From contig VCJN01003428.1 of assembly GCA_006384855.1 (NCBI GenBank), positions 124,001-188,000 on the forward strand: DNA of 64,000 nt, written 5' to 3'. The position numbers and the translations under genes were made by a program. This DNA comes from Tetraselmis striata. Its lineage: Eukaryota; Chlorophyta; Chlorodendrophyceae; Chlorodendrales; Chlorodendraceae. The notes beneath the pieces are model-generated. The model made no database searches. It saw nothing but the letters and a program-made list of their open reading frames with translations, and was not told the DNA's origin. This document shows positions 47,801-55,759 of the stretch, one piece after another (the stretch's first letter is position 1; each line of letters begins with the position of its first letter).

Positions 47801-48134
47801 AGAACTCTCTTCGCTGGCACATGTGGGCAAGAGTATTGCTGCGGGGCAAGATGATGGCCACGCCACTGAGGAGAACGAGCAAGCCGAGGCCAGTGAGGAT
47901 GTCGCCAATCCCGTTGGCGAGGATGATGATGATGAGGAGGAGGAGGAGGAGGAGGAGGAGGAGGGGGAGGGGGAGGAGGAGGAGGGGGAGGAGGAGGAAA
48001 CCGAGGAGGAGGAGGAGGAGGAGGAGGAGGAGGAGGGTGGCCACTCCTCCTCCGAGGCGGCGGATTCGGAGTGTGATGATGATGTCGATGATGATGCTTC
48101 CAGCGATGCTGATGATGATGCGCTGGGTGACTAA
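32830..48134 (+). CDS. ParB-like plus N6/N4 DNA methyltransferase protein with acidic tail
   Basis: About 24 exons, nearly all joining in phase: 32830-33059, 39770-39931, 40053-40190, 40283-40546, 40661-40897, 41018-41119, 41265-41324, 41448-41571, 41695-41778, 42210-42293, 42388 to about 42460, 42561-42656, 42766-42890, 43451-43934, 44049-44177, 44288-44410, 44538-44984, 45450-45860, 45952-46103, 46161-46361, 46466-46711, 46804-47401 and 47541-48134. YVIVGNHRRAASKL at about 44575-44615 is the ParB/Srx-type signature. The methyltransferase domain has beta-class order: motif IV region LLIADSNYGLNLG near 46900, FKVFYWSKNRGNCAGDRFTS, then FLMCWPPGH, then motif I (LILDVTCGTGTTALASI). The tail is almost pure Asp/Glu. 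Oddities: motif IV reads DSNY, not DPPY; an in-frame TAG at 46928-46930; a likely one-base shift near 43530; and an unresolved junction at 42388-42660. Confidence 0.8.
33106..33110. repeat. gypsy-2 target site duplication, left
   Basis: GGGTT directly precedes the left LTR and recurs directly after the right LTR. Confidence 0.9.
33111..33547 (-). repeat. gypsy-2 LTR (3' LTR relative to its genes)
   Basis: It begins TGTAAGCTTTAGGC and ends GGTAACGCTAACA on the plus strand, so it is bounded by TG...CA. About 33322-33410 is an internal tandem array of a 10-11-base GCATGTGGCAA motif. A purine-rich tract (GGGCCGGGATGGAA on the minus strand) adjoins it. Confidence 0.95.
33574..34971 (-). CDS. gypsy-2 integrase with chromodomain
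   Basis: It has a zinc-binding N-terminus (HDAAGHPDAERTL ... CRTCPTCQR), a catalytic core (VISMDFITGLPAQNG, TIISDRDPRF, SSYHPQTDGQTERTHRTIE) and the YIGPYPIVRKISSQAYQLRL and HPVFHISRL block. A chromodomain (LVFLVHWSGYDDSHDSWEPY) completes it. This is the order of chromoviruses, whose chromodomain directs integration to particular chromatin. Confidence 0.93.
   Translation of the reverse strand: MADKVCLPTSDTPLLNLIIQEFHDAAGHPDAERTLANISKTFWWPNMRKTIKHYCRTCPTCQRIKNSTQRPIGSLSPLPKGTRPWEVISMDFITGLPAQNGFDTIATFVCTFTKQAHFIPCSIHIDAPQLARLFIDNIFRHHGLCRTIISDRDPRFTSTFWQNMFRSLRTKLNISSSYHPQTDGQTERTHRTIEHILRSFVHQNHTEWLNNLSLAEFSYNNAYHSAIKRTPFEACYGMNPLTPAHLLFQPVNPANHIDIVPRIQHTHAVITEELKLADAYQIAYANRKTRPDEFTEGDKVWLSTQHLLLRNQPVRKFRQRYIGPYPIVRKISSQAYQLRLPTSMVCHPVFHISRLLRCESPDTPADDIPGRIEPPQDEYIVDAIRDHRIDQYSPHHARGPALVFLVHWSGYDDSHDSWEPYANLKNVDMLHVYARNTPSLRLLLTQHDYHILSAKYPARFPLRIP
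34972..38127 (-). CDS. gypsy-2 Dam-like module, protease, reverse transcriptase and RNase H
   Basis: A 1051-residue reading frame. The Dam-like module (about residues 140-270) has LNFNYGPVTLDACASAFDA, HTVFIHPPYDES and AIIVLPRWNSDLGKSW. A retropepsin-like region has ILLDSGATLCFIDEAF. RT has APVLFARKGNGGLRMCIDYR, FEFLVMPFGLSNAPSVFQR and FILVYLDDVLVF. RNase H ends in NEADALSRRPDL. The Dam-like module precedes the protease just as in gypsy-1, which shows that it is an inherited part of the lineage. Confidence 0.92.
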   Translation of the reverse strand: MSKCKSIDDLSYWPSLSPIPETMPIGLPPVNEITPESAAEPCVPVPAHDGASSSVPLTVESTHSLPSHELCRFLLATADFAIPADMATAKLSAIEKRAAIRKFYRRRPAPATKTKPARPTACPPDSTAFDRDEFARLNFNYGPVTLDACASAFDAVCPNFCSRDIPFTATSAVGHTVFIHPPYDESALPILEHFEAQRQESPYNTRAIIVLPRWNSDLGKSWRPILAKYRLIHSYPAGTYLFHTATTATDDLPMPPTNWIVDVYLADNTVDEQAATAHNDSMRSEHIKGLELESKGKSYIPNKTFKKTHQPRFETDKAFITSMSDHDLLLLKPKLPDHPDLPPLTILLDSGATLCFIDEAFARLRKFNTAPLQNKIRIIMADGRMTLASQSCTLRLDINGYQANVEFIVTPLQNNFDAVLGLSFLKHHNPNINWTTGSLTFSDGHTVTCPIEPRSSNVDVVHANTMAREILKKDPDTVFFCAMLREYNATEHTTALSVDNDIASITTDQSAEYTQQIRSLLLKHKSICQPLDCLPQSRPGFDFEIPLLPDAQVPPGKIYRLSPAELDELKKQLNDFLDKGFIRESFSPYAAPVLFARKGNGGLRMCIDYRQLNKYTRRIEFPIPHADMLLDMLSGAAVYSALDLALGYHQLRIKDSDVQKTSFKTQFGQFEFLVMPFGLSNAPSVFQRWMNNVLQPHKNTFILVYLDDVLVFSNSLDDHLIHLNATLSLLADNDIRLRLPKCFFAKKELEYLGHMVSQHGTRPSENKIAAVRDWAPPKTVQQIQQFLGFCNFYRKYVHKYSHMAAPLYDICRKTKKFTWGEREHVAFNALKQSLCSAPVLMTPATCPDAEFVVSTYASKYALGAVLLQKDSAGHLRPCAYYAKVLQPAHTRYPTYDQELLGVVCALNEWRCYIEGSCRITVITDHATLRHLPDQPALGRRHSLWLSVISPYLANHPRTGKPVLQILYRKGSQNEADALSRRPDLHHALTEHDTQLLDKDLEDMHDFLSTMCHLQVNPELLIRIRHGYTTDTHYYGNRIPIGVTFDTNDKLY
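38152..39219 (-). CDS. gypsy-2 gag with zinc knuckle
   Basis: A 355-residue frame starting just inside the 5' LTR. The N-terminus is Ala-rich, the body is helical with capsid-like composition, and a proline-rich linker precedes a zinc knuckle (CDGCGRMGHSIMKC, spacing C-x2-C-x4-H-x4-C). This fits a gag that assembles the particle and binds RNA. Its frame ends next to the start of the pol frame. Confidence 0.85.
   Translation of the reverse strand: MPVTRRAAAAATMADHAAAAAAAAAAGFEAMEIDTHVARVIQVELAKTKTRVPTRDIINASRILGDRREVRQLIAFFTELRELIAGIYWTPALEAWILRQFPPESDAGMAYRGLTADNPPVSREVAPGVSVSTIFADIDDFQSKLVACFHSNSNLPGVIMRYATALRIAPNHPHLPGTAIKLAQHLRRTFDLLPVHRRYDEFTVVGVIQACLPHSAQVALEAASRRADEPIDSYSTICRHLEAIDLEFAAAANGKRKYTADAPPHRYIRPGAGPFPPAGPSTPPPPHLTPTPATPRLSGYDRYDGKCDGCGRMGHSIMKCSSTSEADKQAWRQTVAANKAAKGITKLNLNRPAGQ
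39251..39269 (-). other. gypsy-2 primer binding site
   Basis: On the minus strand TGGTTTCGCTGAGCTC starts one base inside the 5' LTR. PBS sequences begin TGG because they pair with the CCA end of a tRNA. The tRNA was not identified. Confidence 0.55.
39271..39707 (-). repeat. gypsy-2 LTR (5' LTR relative to its genes)
   Basis: Nearly identical to 33111-33547 over its full 437 bases, with the same TG...CA ends and internal 10-11-base array. The GGGTT target duplication follows at 39708-39712. Confidence 0.95.
41390..42320 (+). repeat. Tandem duplication of an exon pair in the methyltransferase gene
   Basis: The block CACCGGCTCATATACAGTAA through the Lys/Ala-rich exon pair to CGTAAG recurs about 520 bases later, with high identity. 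In copy A the exon 41448-41571 has a splice acceptor but four extra bases (TCACTCATCTG against TCATCTG), which breaks the frame. In copy B the equivalent exon (41967-42086) keeps the frame, but its acceptor AG is changed (GTAGGAC to GTACGCC). The second exons (41695-41778, 42210-42293) are both intact. Confidence 0.9.
43148..43335. repeat. Palindromic minisatellite, cluster 4 (intron of methyltransferase gene)
   Basis: Seven units of the GCGTCCATGCTGTGGATGGACGC family, close to perfect, lie in the intron between exons ending 42890 and starting 43451. Orientation and unit length match clusters in the DUF7869 gene and the divergent spacer. Confidence 0.92.
45190..45370. repeat. Palindromic minisatellite, cluster 5 (intron of methyltransferase gene)
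   Basis: Seven somewhat diverged units of the same palindromic family lie in the intron between 44984 and 45450. Confidence 0.9.
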
Positions 48135-48226
48135 GCCGCTTCCTGCCGCAAGCGGCCTCATGTGTGCGCGTAGGCACTTGGGCGGCCGCGCCTACTTTCC
48201 AATTGAGAGCCGGCCATGAATACATG

Positions 48227-48231
48227 TGTAA
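48227..48231 (+). terminator. TGTAA polyadenylation-type signal
   Basis: TGTAA lies 93 bases beyond the stop codon of the ParB-methyltransferase gene. Confidence 0.45.
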
Positions 48232-48830
48232 CAATGTGTCACCGCAATTGGTTTCGGAGCAATCATCTGCATATTATTCATGTCCTCACTTCATGCCTTT
48301 TGGCTGCATGACAAACATGATGGTTTCGGAGCTTGTCTATGCTATGGAACTTTACTCTTGCATTGCTTTTATTACCATCCATGTTTTGCTGCATGCTAGC
48401 TTTGATCATACTTTACATGAAAATAGCAATGGCAATGTTATGGTTTCAAAGGATGATAGACCATTTCTATTACAGACTTAGTTAGCCATACTAACACCAC
48501 AGCGCGGCCGCCCCACGTTAGTTACTTGGCAATACAGTACCAAGTTATTTCCGTGATCATCATCTGTACCAAATTGTATCCATGATCATCACGTTGACCC
48601 ATCCATGCTAGCCCGGGGGCAAGACGTCGCTCGGCACTTAGATTATTTTGTGGCGTGTGTCTGGTCCCCTGAAAACAAGGGTTTTGAGGCCAACATTGCT
48701 TAACACCGCAACCATGAAACTTTTGGCTAACCTAACATTTATTCTGAATCAATGTTCTTGTCGCATTCACCATCTGCTTGGGAGCAGTGCAGTTGACAAG
48801 CATACGTGGACATCCTGCGTGCTTACACCG

Positions 48831-49169
48831 TTACACGGTTTGCGCGACGCCCTTGGTCCCCGACCTCGTCATAGTAGCAGCAGCAATATCTCTCGGACAG
48901 ACTCTCGCGATGGCATCACCATCATCATCGCCGCTAACGTCACCCGCCAGGGCTGCCGCCGCGTCGCCGTTGGTGGGGAACATCGTGTAGTGCAGCGGGC
49001 CGTACATGCGATGCGCCTCCGGAATGCACTTCATTTGATGGCCATGACGGGGTCGCCATACCACATCACGGTTATTGATTAAGACATACGTCGTGCCATT
49101 CCCACCGGCCGTCCGGAATGAGCATTCGGACCTCGCGTAGCCCCTTCGCCACATTGTAGCGGCGCTCAT
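48831..49169 (-). pseudogene. Possible Helitron replication-helicase N-terminal remnant
   Basis: The ORF contains RDVVWRPRHGHQMKCIPEAH then RMYGPLHYTMFPTNGD. This resembles the I.E.H..Y.PLHY.L.FP.G signature of the Helitron-like N-terminal domain. Nothing else of a Helitron (Rep HUH motif, helicase) was seen nearby, so at best it is a short remnant. Confidence 0.35.
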
Positions 49170-49189
49170 GCATGCTCACCCTTCGGCAT

Positions 49190-49560
49190 GGCCGCGACAC
49201 CATCTTCGTTGACGACAAACTGCGCATGGCGGATGACATGGCCGCCTTCTGAAGTTAAGTTGACCGTTGTCTTGAACTTCCTCACCCAACGACTGCATAC
49301 GCTGAGTCTTTTGTGAAAAAAACTCTAGCGAGCGCCGGGTTGTTTGAAGTTTATTCCACAGAAATCCCTCAGGGCAACAATGTACCCATGGATGACCTCA
49401 AGGATTTTATTGTGCTAAATGCGGAGCTCTCCCTCCCGGCGTTCAACGTCGTGACCCGGAGCTTGAAGCCCACGCTATTGGAGTTCAAGACCGTATGCGC
49501 GGCGCAGCTAGTAGTATTTTACATATTTCCTCGTCATTTACGACTACTCGAGGTCATGTA
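49190..49560 (+). pseudogene. Unrecognised decayed coding fragment
   Basis: The frame containing VKKTLASAGLFEVYSTEIPQ, GNNVPMDDLKDFIVLNAELS and LPAFNVVTRSLKPTLLEFKT has natural composition. The sequence just upstream in the same frame (DTIFVDDKLRMADDMAAF, with two stops after it) also looks coding. I do not recognise the family. Confidence 0.3.
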
Positions 49561-49671
49561 GCGATACTCGAAACCTACACGAAATGACCCAAACAAATCT
49601 CGCCCCAACCACCACTACTACATGGGGGTAGCAGCTGCCGTCGCATGCTCGCATTCCCGCGTGGGGCGCTG

Positions 49672-50620
49672 TCACCAGCTCAATGGGCGGCCCATCCCCC
49701 CTCGAGGTTGGTCGCCATAAGGGTGAACGGCCGCTGGGCGCCAATTGACGCTCAGTGATGCTGGAGCGCACGCCTCGGTGTGGAAGTGAATTGACGCCAC
49801 GGAGTGACGCCACTCAGCTCGCAGTTCTCGCTCTCGCAGCTCGTTGTCGCGGAAGATCGCTAGCCACAGAGTTGATCGGCGCGTAGTGCGATTACGCTGC
49901 ATGTCGCCGGCAATAATGTGGAGCCGCCCACAGTCGCCTGGACGCCGTAGCCACTGCATGCGCGGGGAAGGTCCTTGCGCGATGTAGAATATTGGCACTT
50001 GCACGAAAAGGATGTCCGCGCATGACGCCATGATTGGCATGGCCAGGTCAAGTAGTTGGAACCACGGGGAGGTCACCACAACGAAAGGGCCCCCCAACCG
50101 CGGCTGTGTTGTCATCGTCGTCGTCGTCGTCATCGTCGTCGTCGCCACGGTCGCTGTTACATCGCGAGCGAATTGGTACACGTAGGACTCCAGCGCGTCC
50201 TCGCACATCTCAGTTTGGTACATTGGGTTGAAGTCGTTGTTGATCACTGTCGCGCCGCACAGCCGCAAGGCCTCAGCGGTGCTGCCATGTCCCGCCCACG
50301 GATCAAAGATTACTCGGCCGCGCCATCTGATCACGTTGGCTAGCGCAGCGTACTCGCTCTCTTGGTTACTGACCGCCGGTAGATAGTCATTGGCTGCTTG
50401 AAGGTTGTTCATCGTTCTTGTCACATCTGCTATGTGCCAGGCGCCAAGCATGCCCCAGTTCAGTCTTGCTGCCACCGCCGCTCTTGTCGGCTGCAAAGGC
50501 GGGGCATGGTCTTGAATCTCCTCGTCGCCGTCGTCGTTTATTGTCACTGATTGTTGTGGCGGCTGAAGCCACCGATGTCCACTGTGCCGGCAACGATGCG
50601 TCATCAACGCTGCACTCCGC
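49672..50620 (-). pseudogene. gypsy-3 C-terminal amino-methyltransferase-like module (fossil)
   Basis: VIFDPWAGHGSTAEALRLCG followed by NNDFNP is a methyltransferase motif I (AdoMet binding). GPFVVVTSPWFQLLDLAMPI fits motif IV of an amino (N6 or N4) methyltransferase. It lies downstream of the integrase and PHD parts of the same element. Confidence 0.55.
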
Positions 50621-50995
50621 ACACCGCCATGCCCCACGCGGCACACGTGCCACAGGTGGCTGATGACACAACTTGTGCCAACCTCGTTCACTGTCTTCGC
50701 AGATGATGATCGGGTTGCGCTGGGTGCTGACGCGCCCGTCGCACTCCTCGCACGCCAGATTCGGGTCTTCAAATCCTGCCGGCAACACCACGTATGGAAC
50801 GGCGCACCGCGCCAGCTCCTCAACGCGCACGCGCGCCGTGTCGCCGTCAGCTCCTTGGATGACCACCACTCCGTTGTCGTTGACCTCGTAAATCTTGTAG
50901 ACAGCCGGTCGCACTCGTGGATCGAGCGCGTCTTGCTGTCGCTGTTGCACGTAGACGAAGTCGCCGGGGCTGAAGCGCTGCACTCCGGGCGCCAC
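50387..50995 (-). pseudogene. gypsy-3 post-integrase region with PHD finger (fossil)
   Basis: FSPGDFVYVQQRQQDALDPR is the block that usually follows gypsy integrases. CEECDGRVSTQRNPIIICED, GWHKLCHQPP and GAWRCAEC give the Cys4-His-Cys3 pattern of a PHD finger, a reader of histone tails. The EnSpm-like insertion separates it from the integrase part. Confidence 0.7.
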
Positions 50996-50998
50996 CAA
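50996..50998. repeat. CAA target site duplication, left
   Basis: CAA directly precedes the left terminal inverted repeat and recurs at 59331-59333 after the right one. A 3-bp duplication is typical of EnSpm/CACTA elements. Confidence 0.75.
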
Positions 50999-51020
50999 CA
51001 CTGTGAGATTCAGATGTGAC
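50999..51020 (+). repeat. Left terminal inverted repeat of EnSpm-like element
   Basis: CACTGTGAGATTCAGATGTG plus two more bases. It matches 59309-59330 in inverse orientation without mismatch. Confidence 0.85.
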
Positions 51021-51769
51021 ATACGGGTGACGAAGCACTACTACTAGCGACTATTCTTTATCCGTGAAGGCTGCTGCTGGTGGCGGCACGTCCATCCAGT
51101 TACGTGCGAGTACATCCGGCGTTATTGCCGGTGGGCGATAAATCCTTTTTGTCATCATTCTGGTAGTCGTACTAGCCCGGTGAATTGTTACATGGCACTG
51201 ACGTATAAGGTACAAGGTTGTCCGTGTAGTACCGGGTAGTACGCGATATATTTATTGAGCCGGTACCGGGTATCTAGTACGAACCTGATATCGCCTTATG
51301 CTGCTAGCTCATGTAATTATCTAGTACGAACCCGGGCACGATGACGAGTCGTCCTGTGGATAACTACGACTATTAGTACATGGGAGCGCAAATCGCAGCC
51401 GTACGTATTTGGTAACACTGGGGAATTTTGTGTACATTATAGCTAGTATTGCTGAACGGGCCTGCCAGCCGTCCGATCAAAGGTCATCAGATGGGCGGTT
51501 TGGCTGCCATGTTTTGCCAAAGATTGCTCACGTTACATAAATATTCGCGAGGGGGGGGGCGGGGGCAGGCAGCGGTTTGCCGAAGAATGTTTGAATTACA
51601 ATATTCGCGACAGCTGCCATCGGGGAATGTGGCCCGGGGGGGGGGGGGGGGGGAGGGGGAGGCGGGCGGGCGTGGTCCCCCCGCCGCCCCTCCCCCCCCC
51701 CCCCCCCCCCCCCCCGCCGCCCGCCGCTCCCGCCGGGGGAGTGAGGGGAGGGGGGTAAGGGGGCGGGGG

Positions 51770-52420
51770 CTACTGCTTGTTCTTGTTCTTGCGTGCCCGG
51801 GGGACCCTCCGCTTCGACGATCTCGCTGCCTCCGCCTCCGCCTCCGCCTGCGCCTCCGACTCCGCCTCCGACTCCGCGACCGTCAGTTTCTTACCTCGGC
51901 GCTTCTTCACTGGCCTCTTCCGCTTCTTGTCATCCGTCAGTGTCTTCACCACCCCGGGAGGCTGTGCCGTCGACGGCGCCGCCATGAGCTTCCTTACCTT
52001 GGCGTCGGGACGCCTCCTGTGCCGAGACGCCCACAACAAGCCACAATCGTTTCGCCTTTAAGCGGCTGAGGATGCGGCCTCCTCGGCCACCACGAGTTGC
52101 GCCGCTGGCACTGTGGAAGCCTTGGCGTTGAGGTGGGCCTTACGGCGCTCCCGGACGAACCTGCGCGCGGCACAAGTTAGCCACGAGTGGGTGCGTGCTA
52201 ATGCGGAGGGTGGAGTGTTTTGTTGCGCGCCCACCTTGTCACGCGTTTCCTCATGTCTTTCTCGTCCTCCTCGATGCCGGCGGCGCGGACACGCGAGACA
52301 ACAAGGCTCGCCGCCCACTTTTGCCCGGGGGGCGAGGTCTGCCATGGCGCTGTGAGCGGTGAAGGGGCGTGGGGGGGGGGGGGGGGGGGTGGCGGCCGAG
52401 GTGGAGAAACTAACACCCAG
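51770..52420 (-). CDS. Short basic/alanine-rich reading frames inside the EnSpm-like element
   Basis: IEEDEKDMRKRVT near 52250, then an intron with GTGGGC and CGCAG ends, leads in phase to RFVRERRKAHLNAKASTVPA and a stop at 52058. A second frame (52039-51770) is Lys/Arg-rich and then Glu/Ala-rich (ESEAESEAQAEAEAEAARSS). They could be the C-terminal exons of an element-encoded protein. I recognise no transposase motif. Confidence 0.3.
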
Positions 52421-53271
52421 TCGACGACCGCCTTCCGCAGCAGTCAACGACACATCGGAGGCGAGGAGCAGCGCGCAACTACTATTTACATGCACGTATT
52501 GTCAAGAGCTAGTCGGTGCGGCATTGTGTCGGTGTAATTTCGCAATGTTTATTGTTGAAGTAGCACGGCGTAATGAATACGCGGTTTCACCGAGTGAATC
52601 CGGGATAATATGTGCGGTAGGGCGCGCATATATGTGCGCGACGAATGTGCGCGCGCAGCGTTGTGCGGCCGTGTGCGGCGGTGTGCACCGATGTTAATAT
52701 AGTGTGAATATTATATCGGCCGTAGACGATCGGGTCTGGCAGCACCGCCCGTGCTTGTAAATAAGCGACAATGGATCACGTCATGCTCCGGTTGTACTCC
52801 TACACTTCCTCCACTTTGGCGGGTGGGGGGGGGGGGGGGGGCGGGGGGGATCCTGTCCTTATTACTTGCATCGGTGGACGTGCTGGATATGGAGGTCACC
52901 GGGCACATCGCGTGGTTTCGGAGCAGGTCATTCGCGCCTCCTCGTCTTGTTTGCAATCGTCGCCCTAATCCAATGCAGGGTGAGTAGCGGGACACTGTGC
53001 CCCCCCCCCCCCCCGGGTTTATGTAAACAAATATCTAGCCGTGCATGCGCCGCAATCGGTACCCAATGAGCGGGGTATGTGACAGTGGTTTCGGAGCAGT
53101 GCAAGCATTCCGTGCGTGTGCACAAGCACGTACGACTGGGAATGAGGCGGGGGTTGCGGATGGAGTGCATTGGCGGTGCATAGAATAGCGTGTTCCTGGG
53201 GTTTTGGCTGCATCAGACGCCGTATTCCCATCCATCCGGCACGGAATGTCCGGTTTTCACACATTTGTGTG

Positions 53272-54530
53272 TTAATATAGTGTGAATATTACGCGTCTTT
53301 TACGCCGGGTGGATGGGCATCCGGCGTCCGATGCACCCCAAGTATTTACAGCACGCTACTCTACGCACCGCCAATGCACTCCGCAAGCCCCGCCTCCATC
53401 CGCGTCGGAACCGGTAGTAAGTGTTGTTGTGTGCGCACATCGTGACAACATTACACGGTGGCAATTGCAATTAGCGGTGGATAATGTGAAGGCGTTTTCG
53501 AAATCGACAGAGAATGAGGCGGTGCTGGCGGAGTGCATTGGCGGTGCATAGAATAGCGTGTTGCTGGGGTTTTGGCTGCATCAGACGCCGTATTCCTATC
53601 AATCCGGCACGGAATATCCGGTTTTCACACATTTGTGTGTTAATATAGTGTGAATATTACGCGTCTTTTACGCCGGGTGGATGGGCATCCGGCGTCCGAT
53701 GCACCCCAAGTATTTACAGCACGCTACTCTGTGCACCGCCAGTGCACTCCGCAAGCCCCGCCTCCATCCGCGTCGGAACCGGTAGTAAGTGTTGTTGTGT
53801 GCGCACATCGTAACAACATTACACGGTGGCAATTGCAATTATTAGCGGTGGATAATGTGAAGGCGTTTTCGAAATCGACAGAGAATGAGGCGGTGCTGGC
53901 GGAGTGCATTGGCGGTGCATAGAATAGCGTGTTGCTGGGGTTTTGGCTGCATCGGACGCCGTATTCCCACCCATCCGGCACGGAATGTCCGGTTTTCACA
54001 CATTTGCGTGTTAATATAGTGTGAATATTACGTACGCGCCTTTTACGCCGGGTGGATGGGCATCCGGCGTCCAATGCACCCCAATTATTTGCAGCACGCT
54101 ACTCTACGCACCCCCAACGCACTCCGCAAGCCCCGCCTCCATCCGCGTCGGAACCGGTAGTAAGTGTTGTTGTGTGCGCACATCGTGACAACATTACACG
54201 GTGGCAATTGCAATTATTAGCGGTGGATAATGTGAAGGCGTTTTCGAAATCGACAGAGAATGAGGCGGTGCTGGCGGAGTGCATTGGCGGTGCATAGAAT
54301 AGCGTGTTGCTGGGGTTTGGGCTGCATCGGACGCCGTATTCCCACCCATCCGGCACGGAATGTCCGGTTTTCACATATTTGTGTGTTAATATAGTGTGAA
54401 TATTACGTACGCGCCTTTTACGCTGGGTGGATGGGCATCCGGCGTCCAATGCACCCCGAATCTCACCAACACGCTACTCTACGCACCCCCAACGCACTCC
54501 GCCAGTCCCGCCTCTTTCCGCGCAGGTCCT
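53272..54530. repeat. Tandem satellite of about 370-base palindromic units
   Basis: TTAATATAGTGTGAATATTA starts each unit at 53272, 53640, 54011 and 54385 (the last partial). A partial unit lies to the left (52693-53271). Each unit is itself an imperfect inverted repeat: GCACCGCCAATGCACTCCGC in its left half faces GCGGAGTGCATTGGCGGTGC in its right half. Reading frames of about 80-90 residues on both strands are by-products of the repeat. Confidence 0.92.
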
Positions 54531-55759
54531 ACGTTCCATTGTATGTATATACATACGTACATGTACTGCTCCGAAACCAGCCCAAACTTAATGAGTGCAC
54601 AAGTGTAAATGGGGGGGGGGGGGGGGGGGGGGATGTGGCGGCGGGGCATCCACTCACACATACCCCGGCGATGCATGACAGATATTACATGCCGTGGCGG
54701 GTCGGCGGGCCGACCCGGCGGGCCGACCCGGCAGGGGGGGGGGGGGGGGGGGGTCTAATCAACTACACGTGCCACAGTGTCGTTGCGTGGAGCAGCATAT
54801 GTGCCCGGCCTCATTTATACCGCCCCCTACCTGCGCTGCATGGTCCACCCCTACGAATTACTTAGCACAAACCGCCATTACTTGATAGGAACCTAGCACA
54901 GCCAGGCTTATATGCCCGCTTTGCCGATCAACTTCTACGCACTTTCCGTCCCTCAACCGCCGGACATGGGGGTTAAGCTGCCAGCCTCGGCAGTTGCGTA
55001 GCCAGACTTGGCATCCCGTACCGTGTCCATGGCTTCGCAGCTCTGCCGCCGGCACACGCCGAGTCCGGGGCTTGCTGCCGCGGGGTTGCGCACGCATGCA
55101 CGCACGGTAATACGCCGCCGACGCCGCCACGCTTACTTCCACCACCTTCGCCAGCCGCAGCTTCGCACGCCGTTCCGCCGACATACGAAACGCACGAATC
55201 CCCCCCCCCCCCCCCCGTCCCTGCGTCATGTATAATATATTCGAGGCGACTATGCGGGGCGCAGCACACGCCGCGGCGTGGGTCGGCGGAGCGGCATGCG
55301 GCGGGAGCCCTAATGGCCGGGCAGTATCGACACCCACACAGGCACCGCCGCTCACCTCCGACGCGGTTGAACCGCCTCCCAAAGGAAACATGCCGGTTGG
55401 TGGTAAGCCCAGCAGGCGTGGGGTGCCGGCGCCGGTACTGGTGCGACGGAGCTGTCGCGTCAGGAACCGCACCGCATGTGGAGCAACACATGGCGGTGCC
55501 GGCCCCACCTATGTCTAGGGCCACCTCCTCACAACACCCCGCCACGACGGCGTCGGCCACCGCCGACGGCGCCGTTGCGGGGGGGGGGGGGGGGGGGACG
55601 CCCTGCCAGGCGACGATGATGCGCCTGCTGCGCCGCGTCAGGAGGCGGAGGAGGCCGTGGTCGAGGCGACTGATCGGGCTGAGGGGGTTGTTGAGGCGAG
55701 CGAGGCTGCGCTCGCGCCACCCGCCCCGCAGCCACCTGCGGGACATGCCGACTTGCTCG

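Noticed and set aside
47436-48161. Minus-strand 241-residue Leu-rich frame that looks like a membrane protein
   Set aside because: Antisense of the Glu/Asp-coding GAG/GAT repeats of the acidic tail; plus-strand splice phase and motifs decide.
25812-48515. GGCGGCCGCG near 25818 and its inverse near 48503 as terminal inverted repeats of a 22.7-kb element
   Set aside because: Only about 10 bases match, the core is a self-palindrome (GCGGCCGC) that occurs elsewhere nearby, and flanking bases do not pair.
53282-54449. Conserved 80-116-residue frames recurring four times on both strands
   Set aside because: They follow the 370-base tandem satellite exactly and are conserved only because the units are near identical.
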